Shown: positions 59,471-64,000 of the stretch, in pieces
Layout: every line of letters starts with the position of its first letter
How positions within the stretch are numbered: the first letter of the stretch is position 1
Source of the DNA: Neurospora tetrasperma FGSC 2508
Lineage: Eukaryota > Ascomycota > Sordariomycetes > Sordariales > Sordariaceae
NCBI RefSeq assembly: GCF_000213175.1
Contig: NW_009799102.1
Coordinates: forward strand, 1,533,648 to 1,597,647
Length of the DNA: 64,000 nt
Reading direction: 5' to 3'
Notes under the pieces: generated by a model
Databases searched by the model: none
The model's input: only the letters and a program-made list of their open reading frames with translations
What the model was told of the DNA's origin: nothing
Translations under genes and position numbers: made by a program

Positions 59471-60938
59471 TGTTGAAAGCGTCAACGGATACCAGGTACC
59501 GCCGCAGACGTGGAACAAGGAGACAGACGCAGGGTCGCGCCAACTAATGATAGACCTTTTTTGGATTCTTGGTTTGTGTTTTTCGCAGCAAAGTGCTTGC
59601 GCGAAAGGGAATACACCACCACACAGAGATATGCTCAAACTGGCCCAAGTCTTTTTTCTCCTGGCCTTCAGGGAAGTTTGAAGGCGGTAGAGGCAGATAG
59701 TTTATCTTCTACCAGAAGTCACGACTTGATCAATGTGTGCGTTGTCTTGTTTTGTGTTGTCCTTGCTTTTTTCCCCCCCCAAAGCGCAATCCTCCACGGC
59801 CTGCCTCTATTGATGTGTCACCCCGACCACGATCGACGCACCATTCGAAGCGTGCTGTTTGTAGTCAATGCTCGTCGGTATACAATTCTCTAGATGGCTG
59901 TCAAGAGGCGGCAAGTTGCAAAAGTGGCGCGAAGAGAACAGCAGAACAACGAAACGGAGGAGCAAAGACCGTCAGATGGATGAGCCGAGATAGCGTGGTG
60001 ATTCGGTGGTGATGGGCGGGTGAAGGTTGCTGAACTGGTGATTCTTCTGACGGGTCAATTCGAAGAGGTCTTTGTCCTCTTAGCTGTGGATTGTCGAGGG
60101 GTCAGCGGGAGACCAGAAACTTGTCGCGGTTTATGTACGATTTTCTTAGATTTACAGTTTCGAGTTGCAAAGTGGAAGGAGGGCGAGAAGATTGGTGACG
60201 AGAAGAAGTCGCTCCTCCCGTCCTCGCAATCCAGGTTGCTTTGTCTGCAAAGGGTGGACACTGGAGCCACTGCAGGCCAAGAAGGGCGTGAATGTGCTTT
60301 TGCAATACCTAGGTACCTAGTGTAGAGCAGTAGAGGTACCTACAATAGCCTGCCGCGATACGGATGCACAAAAGGTACGTACTGTGTATCTTATCGGTAT
60401 GCACAGGCCACTACATTGCTTGGGCTTATCAGACCGACCCGACGTTGGGTTCCCCTTTCACCTTCACTATCGCAAGCTGGATTCATCCATGTTCCCCATC
60501 ACGCCTCCATGGGCTAAATGCAGGTCCTCAACTGAACTGAGTGCAGACTGACTTGGGTTGTTCTTCCAATTTTGGATCTCATAACGTATTTCTTTTCCTT
60601 TTCGTGATGCGATGACGCATACTTATCTTCATACATTTCACCACTGTTTCCCACATTATCAGCTTTCTCCCTTTTCGTGAGTCGTATCCCCTTTCGGAAG
60701 TGAACCATTAACTGTGTATTCTCAATTCTTCGTCATGATGGCACCTGGGCCAAGAATACAAAAACGCCTTGACCATATGCAGAATCTCTCATACTGGGTA
60801 TTTTCAAAGGAATAAAAATGAAAAGAACAGGGGAAAGAAAAAGAGAAGAAAAAAATGCCAGCTATCTACAGAAGTCCGTCGCTCATATCCCAGCCCATCT
60901 CAAATTGTACGACCCATCATCACTCAGCCCACCAACCC
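59471..60938. other. pcf11 promoter and 3' flank of DUF7598 gene
   Basis: About 1.47 kb. Two perfect AGGTACCT palindromes lie 23 bases apart (60311 and 60334) next to CCTAGGTACCTAG, a longer palindrome. Open frames are short and unrelated to known families. The part near 60938 is AT-rich and is the 3' flank of the minus-strand membrane protein gene. Confidence 0.5.
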
Positions 60939-62081
60939 TTAGAACCGGGACATGTTCGCATCACTGTACAGACTCGGGCTCCTCCTACCGCCATTGTAGT
61001 AAGGGTGTAGCACAGTTGGCGGTCTCTGGACGTTTGGCGAGACGGGGCTGGAACGGTCATTCTGGGGCGGAGGGCTGTTGTTTCTTCCTGCGCCGGTGTT
61101 GATAGGGAAGCGTCCGCCACTGTTTCTGCGGTTGCTGCGGAAGCTGTCGCCGCGTTCGAGGTCGACAGTATGATCACCAGATCGCTTGCTGTCCGCGTTC
61201 ATCTGAGGAGTGGGCGCCACCACCCCAACGCTGGGGATGGGGTCGCTAATGACGGGGAACCTGCCGGATTTGCGAAAGTTTTTGGGAAAGGCCGCCCTGG
61301 TCCATCTGTGCGCCCGCGCCTTGAAGGTGTTGTCCAGCTCCGGCTGCTCTTGCTCCTGCACCACCGGGGGGTAGTAGTGGTCGTTCACCGCCGGTGGCAG
61401 ATCCTCGGGGTAGCCACTCTGGCTACTGTAGTAGTCAGGGAATGGGTCCTGCTTCTCGATGATGCCCTTAGCTTGGTCACCGTGGCTGCGGATCATTCTG
61501 GCCGTGATTCGTCTTCTGATCTTGCCCTCGCCTTCAGAAGTGTTGAAGATGAGCGACGCGACGACGTTGAAGACGCCGAAAGTGAGGGAGAGGATGCCCG
61601 AGGCGAGTACGAGGCGCCACATGGCGAGTCCGAGGTTGTCCATGGAGTAGGCCGGTTTGACCAGATCGCCCATGATGGCGCAGCCCATGACGACCATGGC
61701 TAGACCGAGCCATACCAGTGAATGAGTCGGACATAGGACAGGCCAGCTCCTGGCAAAGAATCCTCTGAACGACCTAATGTTCAACTCGGAGATGAAGAGA
61801 AAGATGGCGACGGCGAAGACGAAGAAGTGGGAAGCCGAGTCGAAAAAGTCGAAGCGTCCACCAAGACATGAGAGTACAATCATGATCCAAGAGGACGCCA
61901 TGGCCATGGCGAGGCCGATGAGGGTGAGAGCCCGAAGTCCATTGAGGACTAGGTAGCCGGTACCTTTGATCGTAGGAAGCATCTCGAGCTCCTCGTATTC
62001 GAATGCTGATTCTGGGTTTGGGTCAGTCCTGTCTGGTACAGGAAACTGGTTGTCGCCGTTGTGCTGCTCGTGTTCATGCAT
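60939..62081 (-). CDS. DUF7598-type fungal four-span membrane protein
   Basis: Single-exon gene of 380 residues with no known function. Four hydrophobic segments are visible: GYLVLNGLRALTLIGLAMAM with the following WIMIVLSCLGG, FFVFAVAIFLFISELNI, SLVWLGLAMVVMGCAIMG, and LVLASGILSLTFGVFNVVAS. The sequence TIKGTGYLVLN before the first segment, and FFDSASHFFVF before the second, match the fungal DUF7598 pattern as I recall it. The C-terminal ~190 residues are cytosol-type: Arg-rich just after the last span (KIRRRITARMIR), then Pro/Ser/Asn-rich and disordered. The first 35 residues are polar; the family core begins at MLPTIKG (residue ~34), so a later start is possible. Confidence 0.75.
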   Translation of the reverse strand: MHEHEQHNGDNQFPVPDRTDPNPESAFEYEELEMLPTIKGTGYLVLNGLRALTLIGLAMAMASSWIMIVLSCLGGRFDFFDSASHFFVFAVAIFLFISELNIRSFRGFFARSWPVLCPTHSLVWLGLAMVVMGCAIMGDLVKPAYSMDNLGLAMWRLVLASGILSLTFGVFNVVASLIFNTSEGEGKIRRRITARMIRSHGDQAKGIIEKQDPFPDYYSSQSGYPEDLPPAVNDHYYPPVVQEQEQPELDNTFKARAHRWTRAAFPKNFRKSGRFPVISDPIPSVGVVAPTPQMNADSKRSGDHTVDLERGDSFRSNRRNSGGRFPINTGAGRNNSPPPQNDRSSPVSPNVQRPPTVLHPYYNGGRRSPSLYSDANMSRF

Positions 62082-64000
62082 ATTGACTCACAATGAATGT
62101 CTTGATGAGACCGCTATCGTAGCCTCTGACCTGCAGATTGCTATTTTGTGTGGGTTTTTTTCCTGAAGATGTATCTGGCAAGCAGATGTTTTGGCGGTGG
62201 TCTTTTTTTCCTCTGTCGAAGACTAGGAGAGAAGAGTCCGGGGGAACAGGAAGGTAAGGAAAGGCGTAAGAAGTAAGTAGAGACCGTAGAGGTCTGGGTT
62301 CTATCGAGGACTTATGTAGCAATAAGGAATGAATGGCTAAGGATGGCCCATGGCCATTGTCTCCCAAGGACAATAGGGCTGCGGGAGGCTGAATAAAGAG
62401 AGCGAATTGTTCATACGGATGAAATGGGGAGGAGATGGGCCACACGCAATGGACACAATGAGGAGTCTACTGATATATCGGACGGCAGAGAAGGGACGCA
62501 CATGCTCTTACAAAGGCAATGTTCCGTCGAACAATATGATTGAATGATTGACGGTCCGGCACATGAATAGAACAGAGACGGCAAGGATCTGGGCCGTGAG
62601 TGTTTCTAGTGTTTCGCATGGGTCGCTTTTATCGAGGAAACTCTCATGGCCAATGAAGCAGTAGGCGCTCAAGGAGTTAAGTCGTCCCACTTGGGTTTTG
62701 TTTTTTTTTTTTTGGTTTTTTTTTGGACCGAGCCAAATGTGAGGACCCGCGGGATGAGGGTTAGCAGACCAGTCAGATCTGCTCATCTCCAAGGTTTTCT
62801 TTCCTCTTACCCTCGTCCAGTTTCCCCAGATATCTGGCGAGCTAGGAATGGTTCCACGGCCTGACGTTTGAGCCAGTCAATGGACGCAAGGCGGCTAAAA
62901 AAGACGTGCAGATCAAATCCCATCCAATGCCCCTGCAGCCGCCTCTTTCAAGTGAGCATGCTTGCAAGGAATTGGCCAAGGATACGTATCTTCCCAATAC
63001 ATAGTTGCCGGGGTCGATCTGGACAATGAATTCATCTTCAAGTTGGGGTGAACTCGGCCGGTCGATTGGTTGACGGTTTTCGAGGCCCGTTTCAGATTTG
63101 CATGTAGCCTGGGACGTGGAAGTGCCCAAGCAGATGCTCCAGAATAGCAGCAGAGGTTTGGAAAACAGACGCGAAAAGTTGTAAATCGACCTGGACTTCT
63201 TCTCGCAGGTTCCTAGTCATATGACAACATTTGGAATTTGCAAAGCAACTGAACAGAGCGACTGTCCATGGATCGGCAGCGATGCATCTACTGTACTATG
63301 TACATGTACTGTACACTATTTTACGTGTGTTCGGATACTGCCGAGGCGGCGCTAACAATGAATGCTTCATGTGGGTCCTTTCACTGAGCGTTCCTGATCG
63401 TCCAAGATAGCGCTGACAAGATCTGATATCAAAAGATACCTAGATGTTGAAAGCACGAATTAACAAGAGGCTCAAATGACCCGAATATATCAGGCACGAG
63501 TTTCCAGGTTTCCGCATGACATTGATTGAGGTGGGTGTCGAGAAGGCTTCGTGAGTTGTGACTGCTCCCAATTCTACACTCACTATCTACTACCTACCTA
63601 CCTTGCTTGCCCCAATGCCCCTGGTGGCCCGTGCCTAACGACTACAACCACCCTGCGGGCATCAGACCTAGGTTCTCAGTAACTCGAACCCTGAGGGCAT
63701 GTTTTTCTTCTTCTTTTGTGATGGAACTGACTGAGCAAACGGCTCCTTTTGTTACTAGATTTGATATTGATATCCAAACAAATGCCGAGAAAAACAATCC
63801 GATGGAGTACAAGCCGAGAACAAGACTTCTCGCGGGGCTTACAGATTTCAGTACCCCGTGCTTACACTACACCGCGATCATGACCCACCGCGCCCGATCC
63901 CTAGCGCAGAGGGAGGTGCCAGAGCGCGGCAGTGTCCTTTGCAAAGCTGAAAATTCGATTGGCCACCAGGTCGCGCCCTGACCACCAGGCCTTGTCCGAC
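62082..64000. other. Terminal intergenic region
   Basis: About 1.9 kb upstream of the DUF7598 gene and running to the window edge. It contains poly-T runs near 62701-62725. The frame at 63607-63981 (124 codons from ATG) has no recognised family and no leader-like sequence other than a CTACCTACCTACC run just before it. I see nothing else that can be supported. Confidence 0.5.

Noticed and set aside
1-64000. Dispersed 5S rRNA genes, LTR or virus-like elements, CRISPR
   Set aside because: Neurospora scatters 5S genes, so I looked for its conserved segments on both strands by eye and saw none. No LTR pairs, integrase/reverse transcriptase or capsid-like frames, and no regularly spaced repeats were seen.

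Overview
The window is nuclear DNA from a filamentous ascomycete, almost certainly a Neurospora species. The genes have short introns (about 53-212 bases, GT...AG, CTAAC/CTGAC-type branch sites) and coding regions rich in C-ending codons. The plasma-membrane proton pump at 25.5-28.6 kb reads, from memory, as Neurospora crassa PMA-1 (920 residues, phosphorylated Asp at residue 378). Species and linkage group (II, if N. crassa) are recalled, not checked by search.

Layout. 0-0.45 kb: 3' end of a DUF3712 (Tag1-like) gene. 1.3-3.1 kb: PRMT3-type arginine methyltransferase, convergent with ypi1 (PP1 regulator, 3.6-4.3 kb). 6.7-9.2 kb: DUF726/TMCO4-like protein, convergent with a mitochondrial Gta3/GatC-like amidotransferase subunit (9.8-10.5 kb), which is divergent from sec17 (alpha-SNAP, 11.1-12.2 kb). 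12.8-16.7 kb: rrp12. 19.6-21.4 kb: FAD amine-oxidase-like protein. 21.8-24.0 kb: DCAF4-like WD40 protein (minus). 25.5-28.6 kb: pma-1 (minus). 28.6-44.8 kb: about 16 kb with no gene I can support. 44.8-46.0 kb: yhm2 mitochondrial citrate/oxoglutarate carrier (minus). 47.3-47.65 kb: a TA-flanked MITE. 48.8-50.6 kb: mitochondrial citrate synthase cit-1 (minus). 53.1-55.8 kb: Seb1/Nrd1-like factor, convergent with Pcf11 (56.8-59.5 kb). 60.9-62.1 kb: DUF7598 membrane protein. The last 1.9 kb shows nothing convincing.

How genes relate. Citrate synthase and the carrier that moves citrate across the inner membrane are neighbours on one strand. The two RNA polymerase II CTD-binding termination factors, Seb1-like and Pcf11, are immediate convergent neighbours. 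The rest are mostly unrelated housekeeping genes. Gene models were built by hand from splice signals; each complete model closes to a whole number of codons. I saw no rRNA gene, intact tRNA, CRISPR, LTR element or virus-like element.
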